Source of the DNA: Pseudomonas sp. TMP9
GTDB lineage: Bacteria; Pseudomonadota; Gammaproteobacteria; Pseudomonadales; Pseudomonadaceae
Length of the DNA: 64,000 nucleotides
Reading direction: 5' to 3'
Assembly: GCF_037943105.1 (NCBI RefSeq)
Contig: NZ_CP149803.1
Span: forward strand, 2,460,001-2,524,000
Part shown: piece after piece, positions 34,991 through 44,443 of the stretch
Layout: every line of letters starts with the position of its first letter
Numbering within the stretch: the first letter of the stretch is position 1
The notes under the pieces: generated by a model
Told to the model about the DNA's origin: nothing
Databases searched by the model: none
What the model saw: the letters and a program-made list of their open reading frames with translations, nothing else
Translations under genes and position numbers: made by a program

Positions 34991-35050
34991 AGATAAACTC
35001 CGACAGGTTATAGGGCGCAGATTCAAAGGGGCGGATACTAGAGCGCCAGA

Positions 35051-35368
35051 TCAGTGCAGCGGAGCGCTTTCACTGCGCTCTTGCGCAAGCACCCAAGGCG
35101 CAACCACCACTGCCCACAATGCTGGATTGCGCTTGAGCAGGCTCTCGGCACGGCTGTCATCCACCCGACTCAAAAGTCCTGATTCAAGCCAAGCGGCGAC
35201 TTTAACGTGATCGTTTTGCGCCACGGCCTGCGCCACTTCGATCAGGTCTTGAGTGCCCTCCACCAGCAGTAATGTGCCGCGGGCGAAGAAAGGTTGCAGC
35301 TCGGGCCACGTAATAGCTGCAGTTTCACCAAGCAGCTTGGCATAGAGGGTGCTAGGTTGTTCGGTCAT
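35051..35368 (-). CDS. DUF2288 family protein
   Basis: A 105-residue DUF2288 protein. The family pattern AKLLGETAAITWPELQPFFARGTLLLV, then DLIEVAQAVAQNDHVKVAAWL, is visible. Its function is unknown. It has no signal peptide, metal site or membrane segment. The frame stays open to 35482, but the ATG at 35368 (MTEQPSTLYAKLLGE) is where homologues begin. It is 60 bp upstream of the dehydrogenase gene in the same direction. Confidence 0.8.
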   Translation of the reverse strand: MTEQPSTLYAKLLGETAAITWPELQPFFARGTLLLVEGTQDLIEVAQAVAQNDHVKVAAWLESGLLSRVDDSRAESLLKRNPALWAVVVAPWVLAQERSESAPLH

Positions 35369-35677
35369 GGATTGCCCTGTCGTGGATGGCCATTTGTTAA
35401 ATCGGCGGCCATGATAGCGTTGACCGGCTGACTGGCAAATTCGCGACACTTGTCGCGACGTTGCCCGCAGCGTGCAAGACACGCCGTTTATCTATACGTT
35501 TATTGCGTTAAAGCGACACCCCAGGGTTTTGCCCCCAGCAAGCTGCTTTTCAAGGCGTGAAGCGGCACTCTACACTGCACCGATACAGTTGCCGGGGGGC
35601 TGGCCGGGGAAACAACCCGGTTCTGCTGCTTTGGCCGCCAGAACTACAACAATCAAAACCAATAAGAGTGGAGCACT
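35369..35677. other. Regulatory region upstream of braC
   Basis: A 309-base divergent intergenic region. It must contain the braC promoter. Before the braC ATG there is a good ribosome-binding site (AAGAGTGGAGCACT). I see no clear operator for a leucine-responsive regulator and no small gene. Confidence 0.5.
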
Positions 35678-36799
35678 ATGAACAAGGCTACTAAGCAGAT
35701 TTCCAAACTGTTTGCCGCCATGGCCATGGCTGGCGTTGCCAGCTACTCGGTAGCGGCTGACACCATCAAAATTGGCCTGGCAGGCCCAGTCACCGGCGCC
35801 GTCGCGCAATACGGTGAAATGCAGTTTATCGGTGCCAAGATGGCCATCGAGCAGATCAACAAAGCCGGCGGTGTAAACGGTGCGCAGCTTGAAGGCGTGG
35901 TCTATGACGATGCTTGCGATCCCAAGCAGGCGGTTGCCGTGGCTAACAAGATCGTCAACGACGAAGTGAAATTCGTCGTCGGCCACCTTTGCTCCAGCTC
36001 CACCCAGCCAGCGTCTGACATCTACGAAGATGAAGGCATCCTGATGGTCACTGCGGCTTCTACCAGCCCAGAAATTACCGCTCGCGGCTATGAATTGGTG
36101 TTCCGCACCATCGGCCTGGATAGCTTGCAGGGCCCTACCGCCGGTAACTTTATTGCTGATGTGGTTAAGCCAAAAGCGGTTGCCGTAATCCACGACAAGC
36201 AGCAGTACGGCGAAGGCATTGCCACTGCGGTCAAGCAAACGCTGGAAGCCAAAGGCACCAAGGTTGTCATGTTCGAAGGCATCAACGCCGGCGACAAAGA
36301 CTTCTCCGCCATGATCGCCAAGCTCAAGCAAGCCGGCGTGGACTTCGTCTACTACGGTGGCTACCACCCAGAACTGGGTCTGCTGCTGCGTCAGTCGGCT
36401 GAAAAAGGCCTGAGCGCCAAGTTCATGGGCCCGGAAGGTGTAGGCAACAAGGAAATCTCAGCCATTGCCGGCCCCGCGTCCGAAGGCCTGCTGGTGACCC
36501 TGCCACAGGCGTTCGATCAGGACCCACGCAACAAAGCGCTGGTTGATGCATTCAAAGCTAAAAATGAAGACTCCAGCGGTCCGTTCGTATTCCCGGCCTA
36601 CGCCGCGGTACAAGTAATCGCTGAAGGCATCACCAAAGCCGGCAGCACCGACACCGCTAAAGTGGCCGCAGCCCTGCGCGCTAACAGCTTTGATACGCCG
36701 ACTGGCAACCTGACCTTTGATGAGAAGGGTGACCTGAAGGACTTCAACTTCGTAGTTTACGAATGGCACCAAGACGGCACCAAATCCGAAGCCAAGTAA
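35678..36799 (+). CDS. braC: Branched-chain amino acid periplasmic binding protein BraC
   Basis: A 373-residue periplasmic binding protein for leucine, isoleucine and valine. The signal peptide (ISKLFAAMAMAGVASYSVAA) precedes DTIKIGLAGPVTGAVAQYG, the LivJ-type core (GGVNGAQLEGVVYDDACDPKQAVAVANKIV, GHLCSSSTQPASDIYED) and YYGGYHPELGLLLRQ. It is the first gene of braCDEFG and is separated from braD by an attenuating hairpin, which would let the binding protein be made in excess over the membrane components. Confidence 0.97.
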   Translation: MNKATKQISKLFAAMAMAGVASYSVAADTIKIGLAGPVTGAVAQYGEMQFIGAKMAIEQINKAGGVNGAQLEGVVYDDACDPKQAVAVANKIVNDEVKFVVGHLCSSSTQPASDIYEDEGILMVTAASTSPEITARGYELVFRTIGLDSLQGPTAGNFIADVVKPKAVAVIHDKQQYGEGIATAVKQTLEAKGTKVVMFEGINAGDKDFSAMIAKLKQAGVDFVYYGGYHPELGLLLRQSAEKGLSAKFMGPEGVGNKEISAIAGPASEGLLVTLPQAFDQDPRNKALVDAFKAKNEDSSGPFVFPAYAAVQVIAEGITKAGSTDTAKVAAALRANSFDTPTGNLTFDEKGDLKDFNFVVYEWHQDGTKSEAK

Positions 36800-36816
36800 C
36801 CACTTAGCCTGAACCC

Positions 36817-36844
36817 AAAACCCACTGCTTGCGCAGTGGGTTTT
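36817..36844 (+). terminator. Intercistronic terminator after braC
   Basis: AAAACCCACTGC-TTGC-GCAGTGGGTTTT, a 12-bp stem with a terminal TTTTG. It probably reduces readthrough into braDEFG relative to braC. Confidence 0.8.
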
Positions 36845-36916
36845 GTTTATTAGAAGAATTCCGGTTACATGCTGCGCCAAAAGCGCTGCCTTGCGTGGCA
36901 ACCCAGGAGTTAGGCA

Positions 36917-37840
36917 ATGCCTGAACATTATCACTACCTGCAACAGTTGGTTAACGGCCTGACTGTTGGCAGTACTTATGCCTTGATCGCTATTGGCTAC
37001 ACCATGGTTTACGGCATCATCGGCATGATCAACTTCGCTCACGGCGAGGTTTATATGATCGGTTCTTACGTCGCCTTTATCGCGATCGCCGGCCTGACCA
37101 TGATGGGCATCGACAGCCTCCCGCTGCTGATGATCGCCGCCTTTGCCGGCAGTATTATTATTGCCAGTGTGTACGGATACAGCATCGAACGGGTCGCCTA
37201 TCGCCCCTTGCGTGGCGGTAACCGCTTGATCCCACTGATTTCCGCCATCGGCATGTCGATCTTTTTACAAAACGAGGTGCTACTGGCGCAGGACTCCAAA
37301 GACAAAGCCATCCCCAATCTGCTGCCCGGCAACTTCGTGCTGGGCGAAAGCGCGATGAATGGCGTGGTGATTTCCTATATGCAGGTGCTGATCTTTGTCG
37401 TCACCTTTGTGGTGATGGTGGCACTGACCGCGTTTATCTCGCGATCACGCTTGGGCCGCGCCTGCCGCGCCTGTGCCGAAGACATCAAGATGGCCAACCT
37501 GCTGGGCATCAACACCAACAACATTATTGCCCTGACCTTCGTCATCGGTGCTGCCCTGGCCGGTATTGCGGCGGTATTGCTGGGCATGCAGTACGGCGTG
37601 ATCAACCCACACGTGGGCTTCCTGGTCGGGATCAAGGCCTTTACTGCTGCGGTTCTAGGCGGTATCGGCAGTATTCCGGGCGCAGTATTGGGTGGCCTGC
37701 TGCTAGGCCTTGCTGAAGCCTTTGGTGCCGACATCTTCGGTGATCAGTACAAGGACGTGGTGGCCTTCAGCCTGCTGATTCTGGTTCTGTTGTTCCGTCC
37801 TACGGGCATTCTCGGTCGTCCGGAGGTTGAAAAAGTATGA
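36917..37840 (+). CDS. braD: Branched-chain amino acid ABC permease BraD (LivH)
   Basis: A 307-residue inner-membrane permease with about eight helices. It contains the LivH landmarks [39 protein letters not shown] at the N terminus, [18 protein letters not shown] and [16 protein letters not shown]. It overlaps braE by 4 bp. BraD and BraE form the transmembrane channel of the importer for leucine, isoleucine and valine. Confidence 0.97.
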   Translation: MPEHYHYLQQLVNGLTVGSTYALIAIGYTMVYGIIGMINFAHGEVYMIGSYVAFIAIAGLTMMGIDSLPLLMIAAFAGSIIIASVYGYSIERVAYRPLRGGNRLIPLISAIGMSIFLQNEVLLAQDSKDKAIPNLLPGNFVLGESAMNGVVISYMQVLIFVVTFVVMVALTAFISRSRLGRACRACAEDIKMANLLGINTNNIIALTFVIGAALAGIAAVLLGMQYGVINPHVGFLVGIKAFTAAVLGGIGSIPGAVLGGLLLGLAEAFGADIFGDQYKDVVAFSLLILVLLFRPTGILGRPEVEKV

Positions 37841-39105
37841 GTCTCGCCATCCGTAAAAATCTCAAGACGGCCTTTTTCAGCGCCCTGCTGGTGCTGGCTG
37901 TGGCCTATCCGGTGCTTGGCCTGAAGCTCACCACCGTCGGCATCAAGCTCGAAGTGCACGGCGCCAGCCCGGCCGTCCTGTGGGCCATCGCCGGCAGCGC
38001 GATTGCCATGTTCTTCTGGCAACTGTTCCGCAGCCAGCTAACAGCAGCCTGGAGTCACGCACCCAAGCTGCCCAGCATGCCCACGCAAGCCAGCAACTTC
38101 ATCACCCTGCCGTCAACACAGCGCTGGGTCATTCTGGGCCTGATCATGGTGGCGCTCGCCTGGCCATTCTTTGGCAGCCGCGGTGCCGTGGACATTGCCA
38201 CGCTGATCTTGATCTACGTGATGTTGGGCCTTGGCCTGAACATCGTGGTCGGTTTAGCCGGCCTGCTGGACTTGGGCTATGTCGGCTTCTACGCCGTGGG
38301 TGCTTACAGCTACGCACTGCTGTCGCATTACTACGGCCTGGGCTTTTGGGTTTGCTTGCCGATTGCGGGGCTGATGGCGGCGTTCTTCGGCTTTGTACTG
38401 GGCTTCCCGGTGCTGCGCTTGCGCGGTGATTACCTGGCCATCGTGACCCTGGGCTTTGGCGAGATCATCCGCATCCTGCTGCGCAACATGACCGAGTTAA
38501 CAGGCGGCCCGAACGGCATCAGCAACATCGAAAAACCCACCTTGTTCGGCTTATCGTTTGACCGTCGCGCAGCAGAAGGCATGCAGACCTTCCACGAGTA
38601 TTTCGGCGTTGCCTATAACGGCATCAACAAGGTGATTTTCCTGTATTTGATCGCTCTGGTGCTGGTGTTGCTCACCCTGTTCGTGATCAATCGCCTGCTG
38701 CGCATGCCGATTGGTCGGGCGTGGGAAGCACTGCGTGAGGATGAGATTGCCTGCCGTGCGCTGGGCATGAACCCAACGGTGATCAAACTCTCGGCGTTCA
38801 CTTTGGGCGCGGCTTTTGCCGGTTTTGCCGGCAGCTTCTTTGCCGCCCGCCAGGGCCTGGTAACGCCTGAGTCGTTCACCTTTATCGAGTCAGCGATCAT
38901 TCTGGCCATCGTCGTACTGGGCGGCATGGGCTCGCAACTGGGCATCATCCTGGCGGCCATCGTGATGATTCTGCTGCCGGAACTGATGCGTGAGTTCAGT
39001 GAATACCGCATGTTGATGTTCGGTGCCTTGATGGTACTGATGATGATTTGGCGTCCACAGGGCTTGCTGCCCATGCAGCGCCCGCACTTGGAGCTGAAAC
39101 AATGA
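37837..39105 (+). CDS. braE: Branched-chain amino acid ABC permease BraE (LivM)
   Basis: A 422-residue inner-membrane permease, second channel subunit of the Bra importer. The LivM landmarks [73 protein letters not shown] and [19 protein letters not shown] are present. The first 110 residues include two extra helices and a polar linker, as in the longer LivM proteins of Pseudomonas. It overlaps braD and braF by 4 bp each, indicating strict coupling. Confidence 0.97.
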   Translation: MSLAIRKNLKTAFFSALLVLAVAYPVLGLKLTTVGIKLEVHGASPAVLWAIAGSAIAMFFWQLFRSQLTAAWSHAPKLPSMPTQASNFITLPSTQRWVILGLIMVALAWPFFGSRGAVDIATLILIYVMLGLGLNIVVGLAGLLDLGYVGFYAVGAYSYALLSHYYGLGFWVCLPIAGLMAAFFGFVLGFPVLRLRGDYLAIVTLGFGEIIRILLRNMTELTGGPNGISNIEKPTLFGLSFDRRAAEGMQTFHEYFGVAYNGINKVIFLYLIALVLVLLTLFVINRLLRMPIGRAWEALREDEIACRALGMNPTVIKLSAFTLGAAFAGFAGSFFAARQGLVTPESFTFIESAIILAIVVLGGMGSQLGIILAAIVMILLPELMREFSEYRMLMFGALMVLMMIWRPQGLLPMQRPHLELKQ

Positions 39106-39869
39106 GCCGCCCTATCCTTGAAGTAAGCGGCCTGTGCATGCGCTTCGGCGGCCTGCTGGCCGTAAACGGGGTAAGCCTGTCGGTTAATGAAAAACAAGTG
39201 GTGTCGATGATCGGCCCTAACGGCGCAGGCAAAACCACCGTGTTCAACTGCCTGACCGGTTTTTACCAGCCTACATCGGGCAGCGTAAGCCTCGATGGCG
39301 AAGCCATTGCAGGGTTACCCGGCCATAAAATCGCGCAAAAAGGCGTGGTGCGGACCTTCCAGAACGTGCGTCTGTTCAAGGACATGACGGCAGTGGAAAA
39401 CCTGCTGGTGGCGCAACATCGCCACCTCAACACCAACTTCCTTTCCGGGCTGTTCAAAACCCCTTCGTTCCGCCGCAGCGAGCGCGAAGCCATGGAATAT
39501 GCCGCGTATTGGCTGGATCAGGTCAACCTGACCGAATTCGCCAACCGCACGGCAGGCACCCTGGCCTATGGGCAGCAGCGCCGCCTGGAAATCGCCCGGT
39601 GCATGATGACGCGTCCACGCATCCTCATGCTCGACGAACCGGCAGCCGGCCTAAACCCGCGTGAAACCGAAGATCTCAAGGCACTGATTGGTGTGCTGCG
39701 TGACCAGCACAATGTCACCGTGCTGCTGATTGAGCACGACATGAAGCTGGTCATGAGCATTTCCGACCATATCTATGTGATCAACCAGGGCACGCCTCTG
39801 GCGGACGGTACACCGGAGCAGATCCGCGAAAACCCGGACGTGATCAAAGCCTACCTGGGGGAAGCGTGA
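39102..39869 (+). CDS. braF: Branched-chain amino acid ABC ATPase BraF (LivG)
   Basis: A 255-residue ABC ATPase. Walker A is GPNGAGKTT near residue 37, the signature is [15 protein letters not shown] near 155, and Walker [14 protein letters not shown] with the switch [13 protein letters not shown] follows. It is one of the two non-identical ATPases of the importer. The ATG at 39102 overlaps the braE stop; longer frames upstream lie inside braE. The end overlaps braG. Confidence 0.97.
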   Translation: MSRPILEVSGLCMRFGGLLAVNGVSLSVNEKQVVSMIGPNGAGKTTVFNCLTGFYQPTSGSVSLDGEAIAGLPGHKIAQKGVVRTFQNVRLFKDMTAVENLLVAQHRHLNTNFLSGLFKTPSFRRSEREAMEYAAYWLDQVNLTEFANRTAGTLAYGQQRRLEIARCMMTRPRILMLDEPAAGLNPRETEDLKALIGVLRDQHNVTVLLIEHDMKLVMSISDHIYVINQGTPLADGTPEQIRENPDVIKAYLGEA

Positions 39870-40570
39870 TGCTGTACTTCGAGAATGTTTCCACCTTCTA
39901 CGGCAAGATCCAGGCGCTGCATGACATCAATGTTGAAGTGCGTCAGGGTGAAATCGTGACCCTGATCGGGGCCAACGGCGCAGGTAAATCCACCCTGTTG
40001 ATGACCTTGTGCGGCACACCGCAAGCCAGCAGTGGCAGCATCCGTTATCAGGGCGAAGAGCTGATTGGCCAAGACACGCCCAGCATCATGCGCAAAAGCA
40101 TTGCCGTAGTGCCTGAAGGTCGCCGCGTATTCGCCCGCTTGACCGTCGAAGAAAACTTGGAAATGGGCGGCTTTTTTGGCAGCAAGGCTGACAATCAGGA
40201 GCAAATGGACAAGGTGCTGCACCTGTTCCCGCGCCTGAAAGAACGCTTTGCCCAGCGTGCCGGAACCATGTCCGGTGGTGAACAGCAGATGCTCGCCATC
40301 GGCCGTGCGTTAATGAGCAAGCCTACGCTGTTGCTGCTCGATGAACCGTCTCTGGGTTTGGCGCCGATCATCATCCAGCAGATCTTTGACATCATCGAGC
40401 AGCTGCGCAAAGACGGCGTGACGGTGTTCTTGGTTGAGCAAAACGCCAACCAAGCGCTGAAGCTGGCTGACCGCGGTTATGTGTTGGAGAACGGCCGTAT
40501 CGTCATGCAAGGCAGCGGCCATGATCTGCTAAATGATCCGAAGGTGCGCGACGCCTATCTCGGCGGCTAG
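39869..40570 (+). CDS. braG: Branched-chain amino acid ABC ATPase BraG (LivF)
   Basis: A 233-residue ABC ATPase, partner of BraF. Walker A is GANGAGKST near residue 37, the signature MSGGEQQMLAIGRAL, Walker B LLLDEPSLGLAP and switch VFLVEQNANQAL. The ATG at 39869 overlaps the braF stop codon; GTG three bases earlier is an alternative. A strong terminator follows, ending the bra operon. Confidence 0.97.
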   Translation: MLYFENVSTFYGKIQALHDINVEVRQGEIVTLIGANGAGKSTLLMTLCGTPQASSGSIRYQGEELIGQDTPSIMRKSIAVVPEGRRVFARLTVEENLEMGGFFGSKADNQEQMDKVLHLFPRLKERFAQRAGTMSGGEQQMLAIGRALMSKPTLLLLDEPSLGLAPIIIQQIFDIIEQLRKDGVTVFLVEQNANQALKLADRGYVLENGRIVMQGSGHDLLNDPKVRDAYLGG

Positions 40571-40587
40571 GTACTGACGTTTTGGCA

Positions 40588-40611
40588 AACCGCTCTCCGG
40601 AGCGGTTTTTT
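40588..40611 (+). terminator. Terminator of the bra operon
   Basis: AACCGCTC-TCCG-GAGCGGTT followed by TTTTAT, 17 bp beyond the braG stop. A textbook intrinsic terminator. Confidence 0.9.
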
Positions 40612-40747
40612 ATGAACAGGTGCAAAGCGGAGCCCCGCACTGCACTCAGCTGACCGCAGATTTATCCGCGCCGTTCGCCCGATGTTCAGTGCACGGCGGC
40701 TCTGGCCAGTTACAATGGCGGCCCTTTTTTATCCGATGACTGTTTTT

Positions 40748-41458
40748 ATGACTGAACCCACTCGCCTGTCCAAACGCCTGATCGAAGTGATTGGCTGTTC
40801 GCGCCGCGAAGCCGAACTGTATATCGAAGGCGGTTGGGTCACAGTGGACGGTGTGGTCGTCGAAGAGCCGCAATTCAAAGTCAGCGAGCAACGCGTCGAG
40901 CTGCTTGCTAATGCGGTACTCACACCTATTGAGCCGGTTACATTGCTGCTGAATATACCTGCCGGACAGTATCCTGATCGCGCCATTGAGAGCATCGGCG
41001 CGGCCACGCATTGGGCCGAGGACGCCAGCGCTATCCGCCCACTCAAAAGCCATTTCGACCGGCTTGTAAGCTGCGCGCCGTTGCAGGCCGGTGCCGATGG
41101 CCTGCATGTACTGACCCAAGATTGGCGCATTGAGCGCAAGCTCAAAGAAGATCTAAAAAAACTTGAACAGGAATATGTGGTCGAGGTCATCGGCACCCTC
41201 AGTGCCAGTCAACTCAAGCGTTTGGCTCATGGCCTGACGTTTAATGGTGTGGACTTACCACCCTGCAAGGTCAGCTGGCAAAACGAAACCCGCCTGCGCA
41301 TCGCCCTTAAAAACCCACTGCCTGGGCAAATTGTATTCATGTGCAACAGCCTTGACCTCAAGGTGCTGGGCATGAAGCGCATTCGCATCGGCGGCGTGCC
41401 TATGGCCAAGGTGCAACCCGGGCAATGGCGCTATTTGGCTGGCAAAGAACGCTTCTAA
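40748..41458 (+). CDS. RsuA/RluF-like RNA pseudouridine synthase lacking the usual catalytic Asp
   Basis: A 236-residue protein of the RsuA/RluF superfamily. The N-terminal S4-type RNA-binding domain (LSKRLIEVIGCSRREAELYIEGGWVTVDG) is complete, and the C-terminal lobe has EYVVEVIGTL, PPCKVSWQNETRLRI and KVLGMKRIRIGGV, the last corresponding to the RRM-like motif III. The catalytic loop, normally GRLDxxSxGL, reads APLQAGADGL at residues 110-119, so the invariant Asp is Gln113 and the Arg is Pro111. It may be an inactive RNA-binding paralogue or use another residue. It is monocistronic, flanked by two terminators. Confidence 0.85.
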   Translation: MTEPTRLSKRLIEVIGCSRREAELYIEGGWVTVDGVVVEEPQFKVSEQRVELLANAVLTPIEPVTLLLNIPAGQYPDRAIESIGAATHWAEDASAIRPLKSHFDRLVSCAPLQAGADGLHVLTQDWRIERKLKEDLKKLEQEYVVEVIGTLSASQLKRLAHGLTFNGVDLPPCKVSWQNETRLRIALKNPLPGQIVFMCNSLDLKVLGMKRIRIGGVPMAKVQPGQWRYLAGKERF

Positions 41459-41465
41459 TTTTTTA

Positions 41466-41493
41466 GCTGATGCATCCTGTGCATCAGCCCTTT
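41466..41493 (+). terminator. Terminator after the pseudouridine synthase gene
   Basis: GCTGATGCA-TCCTG-TGCATCAGC followed by CCTTTTC, 8 bp beyond the stop. It separates this gene from yehS. Confidence 0.8.
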
Positions 41494-41506
41494 TCAGGAT
41501 CACCCC

Positions 41507-41971
41507 ATGCTTAATAACGACGTACTGCGCAGCCTGCGCTACACCCTCAACATCAGCGATGCGCAGATGGCCGAGATCATTCTGCTGAGTGGCAAGCAAG
41601 TCGCCCTCGACGACCTCGTCGCGATGCTTAAAAAAGAGGATGAAGACGGTTTTACCCCGTGTGACGACGAGCTGATGGCGCACTTTCTGGATGGCTTGGT
41701 GTATTTCAAGCGTGGCAAAGATGAGAGCCGCCCCGCCCAACCGTTCGAATTGCCGATCACCAACAACATGGTGCTGAAGAAATTGCGCGTTGCCTTCGAG
41801 CTTAAGGAAGACGACATGCACACGATCATGCACAGCGTCGACTGCCCCGTATCGAAACCGGAGATGAGCGCCTTGTTTCGTAAATTTGGCCACAGCAACT
41901 ACCGCACGTGCGGCGACCAATTTCTGCGCAACTTCCTCAAGGGCTTGACCCTGCGCATTCGCGGCGAGTAG
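41507..41971 (+). CDS. yehS: YehS family (DUF1456) protein
   Basis: A 154-residue DUF1456 protein built of two similar halves: LNNDVLRSLRYTLNISDAQMAEIILLSG and ITNNMVLKKLRVAFELKEDDMHTIMHSVD, each an alpha-helical repeat of about 70 residues that ends in a DxLxxFL-type stretch (LMAHFLDGLVYFKRG; FLRNFLKGLTLRIRGE). It is cytoplasmic and its function is unknown. It follows the pseudouridine synthase gene after a terminator. Confidence 0.9.
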   Translation: MLNNDVLRSLRYTLNISDAQMAEIILLSGKQVALDDLVAMLKKEDEDGFTPCDDELMAHFLDGLVYFKRGKDESRPAQPFELPITNNMVLKKLRVAFELKEDDMHTIMHSVDCPVSKPEMSALFRKFGHSNYRTCGDQFLRNFLKGLTLRIRGE

Positions 41972-42115
41972 GCCAACACATCCCCAGCAACGAAGCCGCT
42001 ATGGCTGAAGGCACCGCCGGGGCGATGGCCTGCGCAATCAACCCCATCGACAGCGGTATTCACCTCCAACACGCTGTCGCGTTCCATGGCGGCGTCTTCA
42101 CTTGATCACGCCGCC

Positions 42116-42811
42116 ATGCCTTACTCAGTTTCACCCATCGGTTTTGTCCGCTCCTGCTTCAAGGAGAAGTTCGCCATCCCTCGTCAGCCGCAGCTGGCTC
42201 CGGCAGCGCGTGGCGTGCTGGAGCTGCTTGCGCCTTTTGATAACGGTGATGCCGTACAAGGGCTGGAGCAGGTCAGCCATGTCTGGCTGCTGTTTGTCTT
42301 TCATCAGGCGCTGGAAGACAAGCCGCGGCTGAAAGTTCGCCCGCCACGCTTGGGCGGCAATCAGTCAGTTGGCGTATTCAGCACGCGCGCCACCCACCGC
42401 CCCAATGGCCTCGGCCAGTCGGTCGTCAAGCTGGATAAGGTCGAAGCCGGCAAGTTGTGGCTCTCCGGTATCGACCTGCTCGACGGCACACCCGTACTCG
42501 ACATCAAACCCTACGTGCCTTATGCCGACAGCGTTACCGGCGCCTACAACCGCATCGCTGATAGTGCCCCGGCATTGATTGAGGTCAGCTGGGAGAATGC
42601 GGCACTGGCTCAGGCCCACGAGCATGGGCGGCGCCTGAGCGAACCGCTGACCGAGCTGATTGAGCAGTGCCTGGCCCAAGACCCACGCCCGGCCTACCAG
42701 CAGCCAACCCCGGAACGCCGCTACGGCGTGCGCTTCTGGGATGTGGATGTGCACTGGCACTATCCGCAGCCAGGCTGCATCTGCGTGCTGGCGGTAGTGC
42801 CGGCTGACTAA
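42116..42811 (+). CDS. trmO: tRNA N6-threonylcarbamoyladenosine methyltransferase TrmO
   Basis: A 231-residue TsaA/TrmO family protein that methylates t6A at position 37 of some tRNAs to m6t6A using S-adenosylmethionine. The characteristic N terminus SVSPIGFVRSCFKEKFAIPRQPQLAP, the core ATHRPNGLGQSVVKLDKVE, DGTPVLDIKPYVPYAD and the C-terminal domain are present. The ATG at 42116 (MPYSVSPIG) matches homologues; an upstream ATG at 42086 adds ten residues. No operon partner is evident. Confidence 0.92.
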   Translation: MPYSVSPIGFVRSCFKEKFAIPRQPQLAPAARGVLELLAPFDNGDAVQGLEQVSHVWLLFVFHQALEDKPRLKVRPPRLGGNQSVGVFSTRATHRPNGLGQSVVKLDKVEAGKLWLSGIDLLDGTPVLDIKPYVPYADSVTGAYNRIADSAPALIEVSWENAALAQAHEHGRRLSEPLTELIEQCLAQDPRPAYQQPTPERRYGVRFWDVDVHWHYPQPGCICVLAVVPAD

Positions 42812-43056
42812 TGGCCTATTGGCCGCTCAGCCTACGCACGCGCCGCTGGGGCAACGAGCAAAAATGCGGTTAAGTTCTAAACTGCTCGCACCATCAGATC
42901 AACTGCCTACCCGCGCAACCGCAGAATGCGGCCCAGAACAAACAAGCGTTCACGGTCATAAGGTTTATGCGGGTAAGGTGGGTGCAAGGCGCATGCTGTC
43001 CAGTGGCCAGCAAGCGCTGTTTTAACCGCCATAACGCGCCAACGTATTGTGAGTGT

Positions 43057-44403
43057 ATGAAAGCCAACACCTACGTGCCGACCGAGAACCTTGTCGATCT
43101 TTTGCTCGACGCCATCTGTGTGGTTGACACCTGTGGACGCTTTGTTTTCGTCAGCGCCGCCTGCCAGCGCATCTTTGGCTACAGCCCAGAGGAAATGCTC
43201 GGCAAAAGCATGATTGATCTTGTGCACCCCGAAGACCGGCACAAAACCCTGCTGGCCGCCAAGGAAGTCATGGACGGCATCAGCAAGCCGCACTTTGATA
43301 ATCGCTACCTGCGCAAAGACGGCAGCATCGCGCATATTCTCTGGTCTGCCCGTTGGTCCGAGGACGATCAGGTGCGCATCGCCGTCGCCCACGACATCAC
43401 CGAACGCAAACGCAGTGAAGCGCTGCAAACAGCGCTCTATGGGATCTCCGAGGCGGCTCACTCGGCCAAAGATCTGGCCGGGGTATTTGAACAGGTGCAC
43501 CAACTGCTGGCTGAGTTGCTGCCGGCTATCCGCTTTGCGGTGGCGCTCTACGACGAGCAGCAAGACACGCTGAGTTTCCCCTACCCCGTGGAGCCACAGC
43601 CCGAGCTCGCTACCGATGACCACCCCACCATCGCCACCCTGAGCACAGAAGTGATTCGCAGTGGCAAAGCCCTGTTGTTGCAAGACAAGCATGCTGCCCC
43701 CGCGACAACCTGCTGCCACCCTAGCGCAAACTATTGTTGGTTTGGTGTCCCGTTGAACTCACACAAAGGCGTTATTGGCGCGCTGGTTGTGCAAAACCAC
43801 ACGCCGTGCAGCGAACACGATCAAGAGCTGCTGCAGTTTGTTTCCACCCAAGTGGCCACGGCCATTGAGCGCCAGCAGATGCTCAGCCGCTTGCAGTTTA
43901 TGGCCCAATACGACGCGCTCACGCACCTGCCCAACCGTGCACTGCTGCGGGATCGACTGCACATGGCGCTGGCGCGTGCACAGCGTGAACAATCCAACGT
44001 GGCGTTGCTGTTTCTCGATCTGGATAAATTTAAACAGGTTAACGACAGCCTCGGCCATGCCGCTGGCGACCTACTGCTGCAAGGCGTCGCTCAACGCATC
44101 CAAGCCTGTTTACGCAAGACGGATACGGTAGCGCGCTTTGCCGGTGATGAATTTGTGGTGCTGCTGGAAGACTTCACCTCGACCAATCACGCCAGCGTGG
44201 TGGCAGAAAAAATCCGCCAAAGCCTCAACCAACCCTTCGCGCTAAGCGGGCAACAACAAACCATCCTGCCGAGCATCGGTATCGCCCTTTACCCGCAACA
44301 TGCAGAGGATGAACAGCAACTGCTGCAGCAAGCCGATAACGCCATGTATCAGGCCAAACAGAAAGGCGGTAATTGTTCGTACAGCGCCATTGAGCCTCAA
44401 TAA
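43057..44403 (+). CDS. PAS-GAF-GGDEF protein, probable diguanylate cyclase with an AGDEF site
   Basis: A 448-residue signalling protein. The PAS domain (residues 8-120: LDAICVVDTCGRFVFVSAAC, FGYSPEEMLGKSMIDLVHPEDR) is followed by a GAF domain (about 130-280, with the Cys-rich CCHPSANYCW) and a GGDEF domain (about 285-445) containing DALTHLPNRALLRDRL and the active-site loop FAGDEFVVLL. The first Gly is Ala, a substitution that some active cyclases tolerate. The I-site RKTD lies five residues before it, so product inhibition is expected. There are no membrane segments, so it is cytoplasmic. The ATG at 43057 starts the PAS region. Confidence 0.88.
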   Translation: MKANTYVPTENLVDLLLDAICVVDTCGRFVFVSAACQRIFGYSPEEMLGKSMIDLVHPEDRHKTLLAAKEVMDGISKPHFDNRYLRKDGSIAHILWSARWSEDDQVRIAVAHDITERKRSEALQTALYGISEAAHSAKDLAGVFEQVHQLLAELLPAIRFAVALYDEQQDTLSFPYPVEPQPELATDDHPTIATLSTEVIRSGKALLLQDKHAAPATTCCHPSANYCWFGVPLNSHKGVIGALVVQNHTPCSEHDQELLQFVSTQVATAIERQQMLSRLQFMAQYDALTHLPNRALLRDRLHMALARAQREQSNVALLFLDLDKFKQVNDSLGHAAGDLLLQGVAQRIQACLRKTDTVARFAGDEFVVLLEDFTSTNHASVVAEKIRQSLNQPFALSGQQQTILPSIGIALYPQHAEDEQQLLQQADNAMYQAKQKGGNCSYSAIEPQ

Positions 44404-44426
44404 AAAAGCCCGCCAATTGACGGGCT
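44402..44426 (-). terminator. Terminator of fpr
   Basis: On the minus strand AGCCCG-TCAATTGG-CGGGCTTTTTT, 18 bp beyond the fpr stop codon. It overlaps the end of the convergent diguanylate cyclase gene. Confidence 0.8.
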
Positions 44427-44443
44427 GCTGGCTCACGCACCGC

